Positions 39,301-45,900 of a DNA stretch of 64,000 nucleotides are shown in pieces. The notes beneath the pieces are model-generated. The model was not told the origin of the DNA and searched no databases. It was given only the letters and a program-made list of their open reading frames with translations. A program made the translations under genes and the position numbers. Source of the DNA: Saxidomus purpurata (lineage: Eukaryota; Mollusca; Bivalvia; Venerida; Veneridae); the NCBI GenBank assembly GCA_022818135.1, contig JAFMSR010000009.1, positions 26,041,636-26,105,635 of the forward strand, in the 5' to 3' direction. Positions within the stretch are counted from its first letter, which is position 1. Every line of letters starts with the position of its first letter.

Positions 39301-41625
39301 TATGATCAAGCTGCTGTTTGCTATTCAGTCAGAAAGTTTTCAGTGAGTAATCAATTGCACTGTCCAAATTGAAAAGATGGACATGCCAATTTTAGAAATT
39401 TATGTTGGTTTGGGTTAAATTCCAATTTGACTGTATTTCACAGGTCTGACTTTACATCGTCTGGAGAGATGACGGAGGTCAAGGACAATGCTAACGTAGC
39501 GGATATTTACAGTCCAGCTGAGAGGCTTGACATAGAGATTAAACGCCTACTAGAACTGTCTTCTCTAGGTACAGAAGGTAATCATTTTGTTACTTTTTAC
39601 GTATGCTGTGTTTTGGAAGAACCCATCCACCACGATCAAAATCTTTGTGCACACTGCACAATATTTTGTTGTTTATGCTAAATTTTTGTACATGGTCCAT
39701 GTTTCAGGTCACTGGGTGAAAGGTCAAAGGGTCTCTAAAATCTTGTGGGCACTTAATCTCGAAATCCCCTGGTCACAGTTTAATGATACTTCACAGCAGT
39801 GATAAGTACTATGCCTAGTTGTGCATGGTCCATGTTTCGGGTCACTATGTTAAAGGTCAAGGTCACAGGGGTTTGAGATAGTAAAATCTTTTGCGCTCTT
39901 AATCTCCAAAACCCCTGGTCACAATTTAATGATACTTCACAGAAGTGATAAGCACCATGCCTAGTTTTGCATGGTCCACTAATTAAAGCATCAAATATGT
40001 TATACAGATTTTATATACTGTCAGTGCAGTTCTAGTTTCAAAAATTTGTCAGTTTAGTAAAGAAACTAGGATGTTTTCTTTTGGAAAATATGTAGAAACT
40101 GGACTGTATAATTAAAATTTGTAATAATAATTTGTCTTCAATTAGTACAAAAAACAGTACTTAAGTATTTTTAATTTATTCAGATTTCAGTGAGAGAAAT
40201 TTACATGTACTTGCGCCCATACATACAGAAACTAAAGTCTGTACACATAGTTAAAAGCAACATGATGTAAATAGTACAAATATTAAAATATTTTCTTATT
40301 GTACAGATATAGATGAAGCAGAAAGAAAATTGTCTAATGCTAGCCTGCCAGAATCGCTATCTGAGGATAAACCAGTCCAGAATATCAGTAGATTTGGTGA
40401 GAACCAGTCCACTATAGTGAGCAGGGTGCCAAATAAAAGTGTAGAAGATCTGTACCATCCAGACTGTAGCAGTTGTCAAGCAAATCAGGCTGTGTCACCG
40501 CTGACTTCTAGTAAGCATGTCCACCAGAGGGCAGCATCACAGGGTAGACTGGATCTAGACAATTTTCAGTTTGATGGAGCTGATCTGGAGTGCTTAGGGG
40601 CTTGTGGGGGTGTAGATGTTGATGGGACACAGTCTAGAAAAACTGAAGAAGCTGAGCACCAGTCAGCAGTAGATGATATAAGAATAGAAGGGCAAATCAT
40701 GCAGAAGCTTTTAAATATGGACAAAATAGACAATGCTAACAGTGAACCAATTTCTTCTTCTGGAAGCGGGTTCGGAGTCATTAAAGATATTTCGGTATCT
40801 AATATCCTGGTGGAAGAAGATGACAAAACTAAGCATTTTGCCAAAAAAGATTTTAGTAGTCTTGGGCAGAACAAGTCAAAAGAGCGTGGCAGTGGCAGTG
40901 GGAGGTTATTTGCAGCAAATACTCCAGGGGAAGATGAAACTGTGTTCTCCCTTATCAGTCCCGAGTCCGACTTTTCTGAGTCCAGTTCAAGTGAGGTTTG
41001 GGGATTTAGACCACAACTAGTAACAGAGCCAGTTCCAACCAAGACTCCAGAAACAGATTCTAGTATTGATGGGTGCTCCTATGCTGATTTACCCAATCAG
41101 AACATGTATTACAAACATGATGACTCGGTCAATGAGAACAGCCCTATCAGTGCTGAAGAAGCAAAACTTGAGAATGTGATTGGTCCATTTACTGATCAAT
41201 CAGCCAATCAGATTACTATATCAGAAATGACAGAAAATTTGTTACAGATGACATTAGACATGCAGAATAGACTTGACAGAGATAGAAATACTCATTCAGA
41301 ACAGACTGTAGCTTCTGCAGCAGACATTACCCACGATTCATCAGTAGATGAAGTGCCACCTAGTGGTCACTTACACAACCAAAGGGAGACAACTGAAACT
41401 TTGTTTACACACTCTCATATACCACAGAATGTATCATTAGAAAATGAGGATAACAACGACTGTAGTGTGATAGATCTGGACCATACAGATGCCTTATCTC
41501 ACTTTGACCAACTTGTTGTCTCTATGGAAACCACACATAATGAGTCAGGAAGAACAAGGGAGACAACTATAGGAAGGGAAACAACTGATAGTGATGAAAT
41601 AGAATCAAGGTCTACATTTGTTTAA
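21211..41625 (+). CDS. ANKIB1: ANKIB1-like RBR E3 ubiquitin ligase (gene 1, 20 coding exons)
   Basis: RBR ligases accept ubiquitin from an E2 on a RING2 cysteine and pass it to substrate. The coding exons are 21211-21398, 22009-22216, 22517-22699, 25508-25679, 26119-26282, 26833-26918, 27216-27360, 27665-27846, 28124-28212, 28656-28786, 30980-31114, 31788-31874, 33455-33524, 34473-34615, 34809-35018, 35347-35512, 36241-36393, 38054-38159, 39444-39577 and 40307-41625. All introns are GT-AG; phases agree and the sum is 4071 nt (1356 residues plus stop). Domains: ankyrin about 46-180, UBA-like about 215-275, RING1 306-355, IBR about 374-455, RING2 496-525, Ariadne about 562-710, UIM 845-861. Gly2 and Ser6 fit an N-myristoylation consensus, as in vertebrate ANKIB1. 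Vertebrate ANKIB1 is roughly 1090 residues, so this tail is longer. Family identity is very secure; exon 19's donor and the tail are less so. Confidence 0.95.
21640..21725. repeat. ~31-bp tandem duplicate
   Basis: gttcagaaacagaaaattgt occurs twice in direct orientation within gene 1 intron 1. Confidence 0.7.
22009..22216 (+). CDS. ANKIB1: ANKIB1-like exon 2: ankyrin region
   Basis: Residues 63-132, including HGGNPNK and ETALHCVCM, a diverged ankyrin unit, then a charged helix ending at SVDE. Acceptor TTGCTAG|GAT, donor GAG|GTTTGT; the exon enters in phase 2 and leaves in phase 0. Confidence 0.93.
22517..22699 (+). CDS. ANKIB1: ANKIB1-like exon 3: ankyrin repeat and CDCAE motif
   Basis: Residues 133-193. 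[20 protein letters not shown] is a canonical ankyrin helix pair, followed by DHTPCDCAE and LESKMVFS, both conserved in ANKIB1. Phase 0 at both ends. Confidence 0.95.
22722..22770 (+). repeat. M1 repeat, 5' fragment cut by F3
   Basis: ctagatttctaaactggact and gtccacctttcaata match the start of M1 and stop exactly where the F3 element begins. Confidence 0.6.
22771..23996 (+). mobile_element. Tandem-core element F3 in gene 1 intron 3
   Basis: Starts TTTTTATACCCCC with a hairpin (cgaagtttggggggg pairing back), then ggtcggtcggtcgg. The core is seven units of about 145 bp. The end is ttcgtcactcttgtgacagt, a diverged form of the F4 end. No coding capacity. Confidence 0.8.
22858..23730. repeat. F3 core: seven ~145-bp units
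   Basis: tttccggatgataactc or a variant occurs at 22858, 23004, 23149, 23294, 23432, 23576 and 23712. Each unit also holds gtcaaaggtcaaggtcac or a shortened form. Confidence 0.9.
25205..25345 (+). repeat. M1 repeat copy
   Basis: ctttcaatattgatagtacc, attaattgtttagaggagtg and gtgcagatcatgatta follow the M1 order. Confidence 0.6.
25508..25679 (+). CDS. ANKIB1: ANKIB1-like exon 4: UBA-like region
   Basis: Residues 194-250 plus one base. An acidic linker is followed by GLRAQDL and [20 protein letters not shown], the first helices of the UBA-like domain that Ariadne-family RBR proteins carry before RING1. Donor CATG|GTACGT. Confidence 0.94.
26119..26282 (+). CDS. ANKIB1: ANKIB1-like exon 5: UBA-like third helix and linker
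   Basis: Residues 251-305. [12 protein letters not shown] completes the UBA-like domain. A Ser/Pro/Thr-rich linker follows and ends at the RING1 boundary. The 32-bp minisatellite starts right after the donor. Confidence 0.93.
26290..26710. repeat. ~32-bp minisatellite in gene 1 intron 5
   Basis: About 13 units of the form catctttatttcggccagtc followed by acttctacagag, in a higher-order alternation of 'tatttcggcc' and 'tagtttgtcc' variants. Open frames here are repeat artefacts. Confidence 0.9.
26833..26918 (+). CDS. ANKIB1: ANKIB1-like exon 6: RING1 first half
   Basis: Residues 306-333 plus two bases. The zinc ligands visible are Cys306, Cys309, Cys324, His325, Cys328 and Cys331. Cys324 and His325 are adjacent, whereas the family has one residue between them. 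Acceptor TTTTTCAG|TGT, donor AAGGG|GTAAGC. Confidence 0.93.
27216..27360 (+). CDS. ANKIB1: ANKIB1-like exon 7: RING1 end, start of IBR
   Basis: Residues 334-382. YLNVKIQEG is followed by Cys350-x4-Cys355, the last RING1 ligand pair, then [10 protein letters not shown] and RYLQFDIK, the helix linking RING1 to IBR in Ariadne proteins. Confidence 0.95.
27665..27846 (+). CDS. ANKIB1: ANKIB1-like exon 8: IBR core
   Basis: Residues 383-442 plus two bases. KWCPFPGC gives Cys394-x4-Cys399. After a variable Ser/Pro loop comes [10 protein letters not shown] (Cys435, His439, Cys442), the ANKIB1 form of the IBR zinc site. Confidence 0.95.
28124..28212 (+). CDS. ANKIB1: ANKIB1-like exon 9: IBR end
   Basis: Residues 443-472 plus one base. 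[13 protein letters not shown] supplies Cys445, His450 and Cys455, completing the IBR. The helix [13 protein letters not shown] leads to RING2. Confidence 0.95.
28405..28510 (+). repeat. tRNA-headed SINE in gene 1 intron 9
   Basis: A-box-like tggtgtagtgg and B-box-like gggtttgaatcc at tRNA spacing, followed by a non-tRNA body. The acceptor ends do not pair. Confidence 0.55.
28656..28786 (+). CDS. ANKIB1: ANKIB1-like exon 10: RING2 with catalytic cysteine
   Basis: Residues 473-516. [16 protein letters not shown] gives Cys496-x2-Cys499. [10 protein letters not shown] gives Cys509, at the position of the ubiquitin-accepting cysteine of HHARI and other RBR ligases, with His511 next to it. The enzyme should be catalytically competent. 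Confidence 0.96.
28813..28985 (+). repeat. M1 repeat copy
   Basis: ctaaatttctaaaatggact and gtccatctct start it; ggctgatcatgatctgcact ends it. Confidence 0.7.
29711..29980 (+). pseudogene. Degraded reading frame in ANKIB1-like intron 10
   Basis: An ATG frame ([14 protein letters not shown]) shifts by one base in an A-run near 29748 into a Lys/Glu-rich frame ([20 protein letters not shown], then [11 protein letters not shown]) ending at 29980. It looks coding in composition but has no recognised family. It may be a transposon scrap or chance. Confidence 0.2.
30695..30910. repeat. M2 repeat, copy 1 (gene 1 intron 10)
   Basis: About 215 bp sharing gcaaatttcccact, gattcatttcaca and agatttactattaga with the 34105 copy. 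The ends are ctgtaaaattt and aaatttacag, an inverted pair. Confidence 0.65.
30980..31114 (+). CDS. ANKIB1: ANKIB1-like exon 11: RING2 end
   Basis: Residues 517-561. [10 protein letters not shown] gives Cys517, Cys522 and Cys525, closing RING2. [18 protein letters not shown] follows, strongly conserved in the family. A MITE-like repeat copy ends about 70 bases before the acceptor. Confidence 0.96.
31788..31874 (+). CDS. ANKIB1: ANKIB1-like exon 12: Ariadne domain
   Basis: Residues 562-590: [19 protein letters not shown], the first helix of the Ariadne domain, which in HHARI folds back to inhibit RING2. Both ends are phase 0 and the exon is 87 nt. Confidence 0.95.
32070..33131 (+). mobile_element. 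Tandem-core element F1, copy B (gene 1 intron 12)
   Basis: Starts TTTTTAGCTCACCTG with hairpin partner cagggtgagct and ends gggccatcatggccct then cttgtt. The core differs from copy A: about four ~144-bp units (atatcctgg at 32352, 32498 and 32640) followed by six ~34-42-bp units. A C-homopolymer of about 20 lies near 32141. Confidence 0.8.
32662..32895. repeat. ~41-bp minisatellite with TCATGATCA
   Basis: agtgcagatcatgatcagac recurs at 32662, 32696, 32738, 32779, 32821 (variant) and 32862. The unit equals an internal part of the M1 repeat. Confidence 0.85.
33455..33524 (+). CDS. ANKIB1: ANKIB1-like exon 13: Ariadne domain
   Basis: Residues 591-613 plus one base: [16 protein letters not shown], an amphipathic Ariadne helix. 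This is the shortest coding exon (70 nt). It lies between a tandem-core element and the 44-bp minisatellite. Confidence 0.93.
33653..34085. repeat. 44-bp minisatellite in gene 1 intron 13
   Basis: About ten units of ttatacacatgtgtattaag followed by gtggaatgctacagaat. The last two units are diverged. Confidence 0.9.
34105..34312. repeat. M2 repeat, copy 2 (gene 1 intron 13)
   Basis: gcaaatttcccactttgct, aaagattcatttcacataga and tttactattagaaa match copy 1; ends in caatttacagta. Confidence 0.65.
34473..34615 (+). CDS. ANKIB1: ANKIB1-like exon 14: Ariadne domain
   Basis: Residues 614-661: [20 protein letters not shown] then YGYYLDG and FEFMQ, matching the Ariadne helices that pack on RING2. 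Acceptor TATTGCAG|CTA, donor CAG|GTATGT. Confidence 0.95.
34640..34725 (+). repeat. M1 repeat, 5' fragment
   Basis: gaatggatttgtccatcttt, caatttggacagtaa, then ttaatagttaataaagg; the 3' half is missing. Confidence 0.6.
34809..35018 (+). CDS. ANKIB1: ANKIB1-like exon 15: Ariadne domain end
   Basis: Residues 662-731. [14 protein letters not shown] and the helix [14 protein letters not shown] are family hallmarks. A basic stretch (LRKKRRKY) follows and may act as a nuclear localisation signal; that is inference. Confidence 0.95.
35090..35325. repeat. M2 repeat, copy 3, diverged (gene 1 intron 15)
   Basis: Shares ttagctaattcaaaaattt-like and acatagatttgcttttggag-like blocks and ends in catttacagtg 20 bases before the exon 16 acceptor. 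Confidence 0.45.
35347..35512 (+). CDS. ANKIB1: ANKIB1-like exon 16: acidic linker
   Basis: Residues 732-786 plus one base. It holds a helix ([14 protein letters not shown]), then [20 protein letters not shown] and a run of Asp and Ser ([10 protein letters not shown]). It leaves in phase 1. Confidence 0.88.
36015..36105. repeat. ~24-bp tandem repeat
   Basis: About four units of acgtgtaattagtgttcaac in gene 1 intron 16. Confidence 0.8.
36241..36393 (+). CDS. ANKIB1: ANKIB1-like exon 17: cysteine-rich symmetric cassette
   Basis: Residues 787-837. Cys798-x4-Cys803 and Cys820-x3-Cys824 flank [12 protein letters not shown], which resembles small FCS-type zinc ribbons. The exon is 153 nt with phase 1 at both ends, so it can be skipped without breaking frame. 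No counterpart is recalled from vertebrate ANKIB1. Confidence 0.82.
36684..37575 (-). mobile_element. 5'-truncated LINE, second copy (gene 1 intron 17)
   Basis: Minus strand: [15 protein letters not shown], then [18 protein letters not shown] and [30 protein letters not shown] (37538-37203), then after a frameshift [20 protein letters not shown] to KYKYKNFL (37233-36958). It ends in an (ATT)n tail after AATAAAGAC. It belongs to the same broad family as the 15474 copy, but that copy has lost the [12 protein letters not shown] part retained here. It is antisense to gene 1. Confidence 0.88.
38054..38159 (+). CDS. ANKIB1: ANKIB1-like exon 18: ubiquitin-interacting motif
   Basis: Residues 838-872 plus two bases. 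[17 protein letters not shown] fits the UIM pattern (acidic start, Ala853-Leu854, Ser857). Vertebrate ANKIB1 has a UIM in the corresponding region. Confidence 0.92.
38640..39330. repeat. 23-bp minisatellite in gene 1 intron 18
   Basis: Nearly 30 units of gctgctgtgtagactatgat with cag, each carrying TGATCA or a variant. An inverted M1 fragment abuts its right end. Confidence 0.9.
39318..39420 (-). repeat. M1 repeat, inverted 5' fragment
   Basis: gctattcagtcagaaagttt, then caaattgaaaagatggac and ttttagaaattta are the complement of the M1 start. Confidence 0.65.
39444..39577 (+). CDS. ANKIB1: ANKIB1-like exon 19
   Basis: Residues 873-917 plus one base: [20 protein letters not shown], probably helical. 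Two donors in the same phase lie nine bases apart (after 39568 and after 39577); the downstream one is used here because GAAG|GTAATC joins smoothly to exon 20. Confidence 0.85.
39691..40000. repeat. 133-bp tandem repeat, 2.1 copies
   Basis: catggtccatgtttc starts units at 39691 and 39824, with a partial third at 39970; each holds cccctggtcacagttt-like sequence. Confidence 0.8.
40307..41625 (+). CDS. ANKIB1: ANKIB1-like exon 20: long disordered tail and stop
   Basis: Residues 918-1356 plus TAA. The tail is rich in Ser, Glu, Asp and Thr with no recognisable fold. DCSSCQ and LECLGACGG add a few cysteines. Helix-prone islands include [18 protein letters not shown] and [18 protein letters not shown]; hydrophobic residues set in acidic stretches could bind ubiquitin or SUMO, which is inference. 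The frame stays open for 1319 nt. Confidence 0.92.
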
Positions 41626-43030
41626 AAAAATGTTGTAGATATACATTATTAGGGGATTATATTTATTGATAATAGGAAAACTATGATATGGAAGAATCGT
41701 TTAGTTTGAAAGAAAATGCTGCATAAAAGCACTTAGGTATTTTTTTTCAGAGTTTCGTTGCTGTTTTTTTCAATGGGCATTTTGTTCAAGACATGGTACA
41801 GTATATGGTGCAAAATCTTTAAGTTAATGAATTTTTGAGATGAAATTTAAAAAAATGTGAATTGTATATGTTTATCTGCACAGGTAGAAAGTACTAGAAA
41901 CTATGAGATGCATAGTACTTGCTTATTGCATAATGTGAACAAAGCTGGATGTGTTCTTTGTAGAAATGGTTATATGAAGATTTTATCATTTTTACATTGT
42001 ATATGAAAAATCATCTTCATATAGAAAACTTTGTATGGCTGGCTGCTTTCAGATGCTGATACTTTTTAGTAATATATTTTAGTATACATTTCATTTGTGC
42101 AATCATGTATTTTGTAATTAATGGAGTTTGCTTTGGTTATGATGTAACCAATTAATTATTTTGATCTTTCAAGGTCAGTTACATGTAGGATGAGTCAATG
42201 ACTAAAAGCAAAAGACTTCTTATGTTCTCGGAGTGGTTAATTCGATTCAAGTTTTTTTGAGAACGTAATTTTTATGAAGTTGAAAATTTGTTTTTGGGAG
42301 TGTGGAATGGGGGAAATATCCAGTGAGGTTCTGTTGGGAAATGATTGGAACTAGTAGGTTCATGACATGTGAAACAGAACTAGGTTATACTGGTGTTAAA
42401 GTAATTTCATCTGCTAGGACTTTGATGTTGGTTATACACACGGTCCAAAGTAAAATTATTCTTTAGGATAAAAAGTTGTTGATAGTTAAATTGAAGTCAA
42501 AGACTCACAAGACAATCACCAAGTTGATTTAATCAGTTTTTGTTAAATAAGAGGAGTTTTTCTGCTGGTGACTCAGTGATATTTTCCACAAAAAATTGGA
42601 ATCCTGCTTTTCTGTCAGTGTCGCTTCAAAATTCATTGTGTTACATTATGTTCAGAGATGATAAAAAATTTTGATGGATCTTCATTAAAACTGAAATGAG
42701 CTTCGGTCACTATAAAACAAGGCAGATGAGGCAAGAAAAATAACTCTGTCTTATATTTGACAAAATTATGTCCCTTTTGGCAGTCTTCACGATTGGAGGA
42801 TTATAACTAATAAGTACACATGTCTTTTACTAGAAATTGATTAAGATTTTCAGTCTACAGCTGCTAGAGGGAGTGAATTTAAGCTATGCACAGTTCTTAC
42901 AGTGACATGTCAAGTCTCCATGAAACTTGGGTGTTTAGCTCTGCATTGCATTTACTCTTCACTCTGGATTGCATTTATGTTACAGACTTCATTGCATTTG
43001 AATAAATGCTTTATATTTGTGCTGAAGTTT
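41626..43030 (+). other. Putative 3' UTR of the ANKIB1-like gene
   Basis: AT-rich non-coding sequence after the stop. The first AATAAA on this strand is at 43001-43006, giving a UTR of about 1.4 kb if used. No other gene is seen in it. Confidence 0.5.
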
Positions 43031-43064
43031 AAAAGTTCAGTTCAGGTAAAATCTCTATAACTAC

Positions 43065-43135
43065 TTCCAAGATTGCATTAAAATACAACACGGATGCATT
43101 AAAACACAACACGGATGCATTAAAACACAACACGG
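43065..43135. repeat. 21-bp tandem repeat
   Basis: Three units of gcattaaaacacaacacgga. Confidence 0.85.
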
Positions 43136-43509
43136 ATCATTGTGAACATAAGGCCATGTCACAAATACAAGTTTTATGAATACACAAGTAATTACTTAAA
43201 AGAGTTCATATATGGAAAGTGTATTGCAACTTACGGTTAAAAAATGCTCCAAAGGTGCAATGACACACTATGTACAAACTGTGGGGGTATTAATCACCTA
43301 TGTGGATAGATCTAGCTTATTGCAAAATATATTTATGTTGTTTGTTTTGACTATTGTGATATATTTTTTAGCTCACATTGTTTTCATTATGTCCTTGTTT
43401 TACAGTACTGTGATTTATGTACGTGTTCAAGTAAATGTGCTGTAATGACTTTCCCTCATACCTTACTGATTTTTTCTCATAAACTAAGAGCATTCATTAG
43501 TCTGTGCTA

Positions 43510-43725
43510 ATTTTATTTATTCTCGTTTGCAAAACAAATTCTTACAATTTTAATCGGTGTCAAGATTCGACGCAGCTTGAATTGAACCTTAAGGAGGGAG
43601 AAGCGAAGTGGAGAAAAGTGCTTACCTCAGGAAACTACCACTATGTCACTGATGGGGATTGGACTTTGGATCCTGCGATTCTGAGGCAAACATGCTACCA
43701 CTTCGTTATTGAAGCTCCAGTATAA
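43510..43725 (-). repeat. SINE S1 copy
   Basis: Minus strand: gaagtggtagcatgtttgcc (A-box-like) and a weak B-box, then the S1 linker and body; the tail is cgagaataaataaaatt. Confidence 0.5.
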
Positions 43726-44359
43726 ACATTCTTTAATTATACATTGTACCTTCAGATGAACAGCCCTTCATTGGAAATAATATACAAGAACTTTGAATTT
43801 TTTATTTGATCATGCGTGTTGATGAAGTCTCCTTCCACTGCCAATGAAGATTTAAAATAAGGCATCTGACGGAACTGGTCAACAAGGGTAACCAAAAAAT
43901 AGCTGGTGGTCTTGTTGTTAAGATAAGCTTACATTTATAATATGTCAACATCAACCACACGAGAGGTCTCAGTTGTGTGGACTTTTGTGTGTTTATTTCC
44001 CTTCCTACTTTGTCGGATTTGAAAACATTATTTTTGTCATGATAAATTTCCAATATTCTGTGCCAAAAAATACTTGAAATATAGAGGAGATGTGATGTAT
44101 ATTTTTCTGTCTTGGGACCATATTTAATATAATACAGTGTGACAATGAAATTTATTTATTATTTTTGTTCCGTGAGGGACCATGGTTGAAAGTGTGATAC
44201 CATAACAAAAACGAGTTACAACCAGTCCCTTATATAATTGTCATTTCAGCCCCTCTATGCGAAAACCATTTTTGTATTTAAAGTCCTTGAGAAACGAGAA
44301 AGAAAAGTTTGTTAGTTTGGAGCACAACCGGAATAACAAGTGCTATAATTTATTTATCC

Positions 44360-44545
44360 TTTGCATGCTAAATTTCTATTATAGACTTGGCCATCTATCA
44401 AATTGGACAGTACCATTAATAGTTAATAGGGGTGGCTCACTGAATATTTACTGAGTGAATAGCGAACAGTGCAGATCATGATCAGACTGTACGGATGTGC
44501 AGGCTGATCATGATCTACACTGGTCGCAAATGCAAAATGGCTTGC
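44360..44545 (+). repeat. M1 repeat, most complete copy
   Basis: Begins gctaaatttctattatagac with ttggccatctatcaaattgg, has a middle gtaccattaatagttaat, then gtgaatagcgaacagtgcag, and two TGATCATGATC-type palindromes before ctacactggtcgcaaa. Confidence 0.7.
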
Positions 44546-45544
44546 ACGTTACCCTGACTGATGGATAGCTTATAATATGGATGAAAGGACGTGCAGGCTG
44601 ATCTGGAACCATACGGGCCCGGCGATTAATCAGCATTTCATGCTCACTCATGCTCAACTTCCTTAGTGTTTTAACAAAAGAAACAAACTTTAATGGATCA
44701 TTTTAAATACTTAAATAAAATTTGAAAGACGTATCTTTATAAATAATTTTTAAAATGTTTTAACATTATTTTGATCCTGAGTTTAAGCATGCACTGACTC
44801 AAGTAAAGAAAGCAGTTTTTACAATCAAGGGGCATAATTGTAAAAGTTTTCAAGGGGCATATTTGCAAAGGTACAATATTGGTTTTTGCAAAGTCGGGTA
44901 TGTTTCATTTAATAATCTTTAACGTGTAATGGTCCTCAACGTGTTCAGACATAATCATATTTTTGAATTGTGATTGTTTTATCATGTTCCCACATTCGTT
45001 AAACAGTCCTTGCTTTGTAATGTACTCTAACATTTGAGATGATGACATTTTTGTTATATGTTGATACAATCTTTACTTTTTCTTAGACACTAATGTTTTT
45101 GTAGTGTGGTGATTTAATCATTTTATTCTGCTGCTGTTAGCTTTAGCTATGTTAGGAAAATTGCTTATTCTAGTTTGACTGTTTTTTAGTTACATACACT
45201 GACTGAGGCCTACAAGAAAAACAATTCAACAAGTATTATACCAGTGATTTTGCTCATTCAGACATAAAGCAACTATCGTAGACTACTACAACCATTGTAG
45301 ACTACAACAACCATTGTAGACTTATAAACGTCTTTAGAGATTAAGAGAACTTTTTTTTTGTCTTGAAGTCCTTTTTCTCTTAGAAAAATATCTCTATCAA
45401 AAATGTGTCTCAATTAAAGCTCATTTCAACATTAGTTCGAGTCAAGGGAAGGAGAAATTGTGAAGATACTGTAAAATGTTCAGACAAGACATGAGGTAAT
45501 GACTCTTAACGACAGTAACTGTTCATGGGTACTGTAACGAAAAT

Positions 45545-45670
45545 TATTTATTTATACTACGAGTAATTTATTTGGTCCTGATTGCAAAAAAAAGTTCTTA
45601 CACCTTATAACAAATCACTCTTGAGACTCCCTCCAGATGGAAACAACACCGTAGCAAGAGATAGGTACAA
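45545..45670 (-). repeat. SINE S1 body fragment
   Basis: Plus-strand reading: tgattgcaaaaaaaagttct, then cttgagactccctccagatg and agcaagag, matching the S1 body. Head not clear. Confidence 0.5.
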
Positions 45671-45679
45671 TGTATTAGA

Positions 45680-45900
45680 TAATGGGGAAGTGATAAAATG
45701 TGGAACTTGAGAGTAATAAAATATTCGGGCTGACCTTTGAATAGCGCAGATGATGATCACACTGCATGGATGTTCAGGCTAGGTAATGGGGAATTGATAA
45801 AATGTGGAACTTGGAAGTAATAAAATGTTCGGACTGACCTTTGAGTAGTGCAGATCATGAGCATACTGCATGGATGTTCAGGCTAATCATCTACAACGAT
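45680..45900. repeat. ~107-bp duplicate with M1-like motifs
   Basis: gataaaatgtggaacttg occurs at about 45693 and 45798, each followed by a gaatag/gagtag, gcagat(g/c)atgatc/agc and gcatggatgttcaggcta segment. Confidence 0.75.

Noticed and set aside
38640..39330. CRISPR-like regular repeats
   Set aside because: Units are contiguous 23-mers with no unique spacers and lie in a eukaryotic intron.
40566..41042. Minus-strand 158-codon frame
   Set aside because: Overlaps the long ANKIB1-like exon 20 in antisense; the plus frame has family context.
43212..43445. 77-codon frame with hydrophobic segment
   Set aside because: AT-rich composition explains the hydrophobic residues; no splice or family support.
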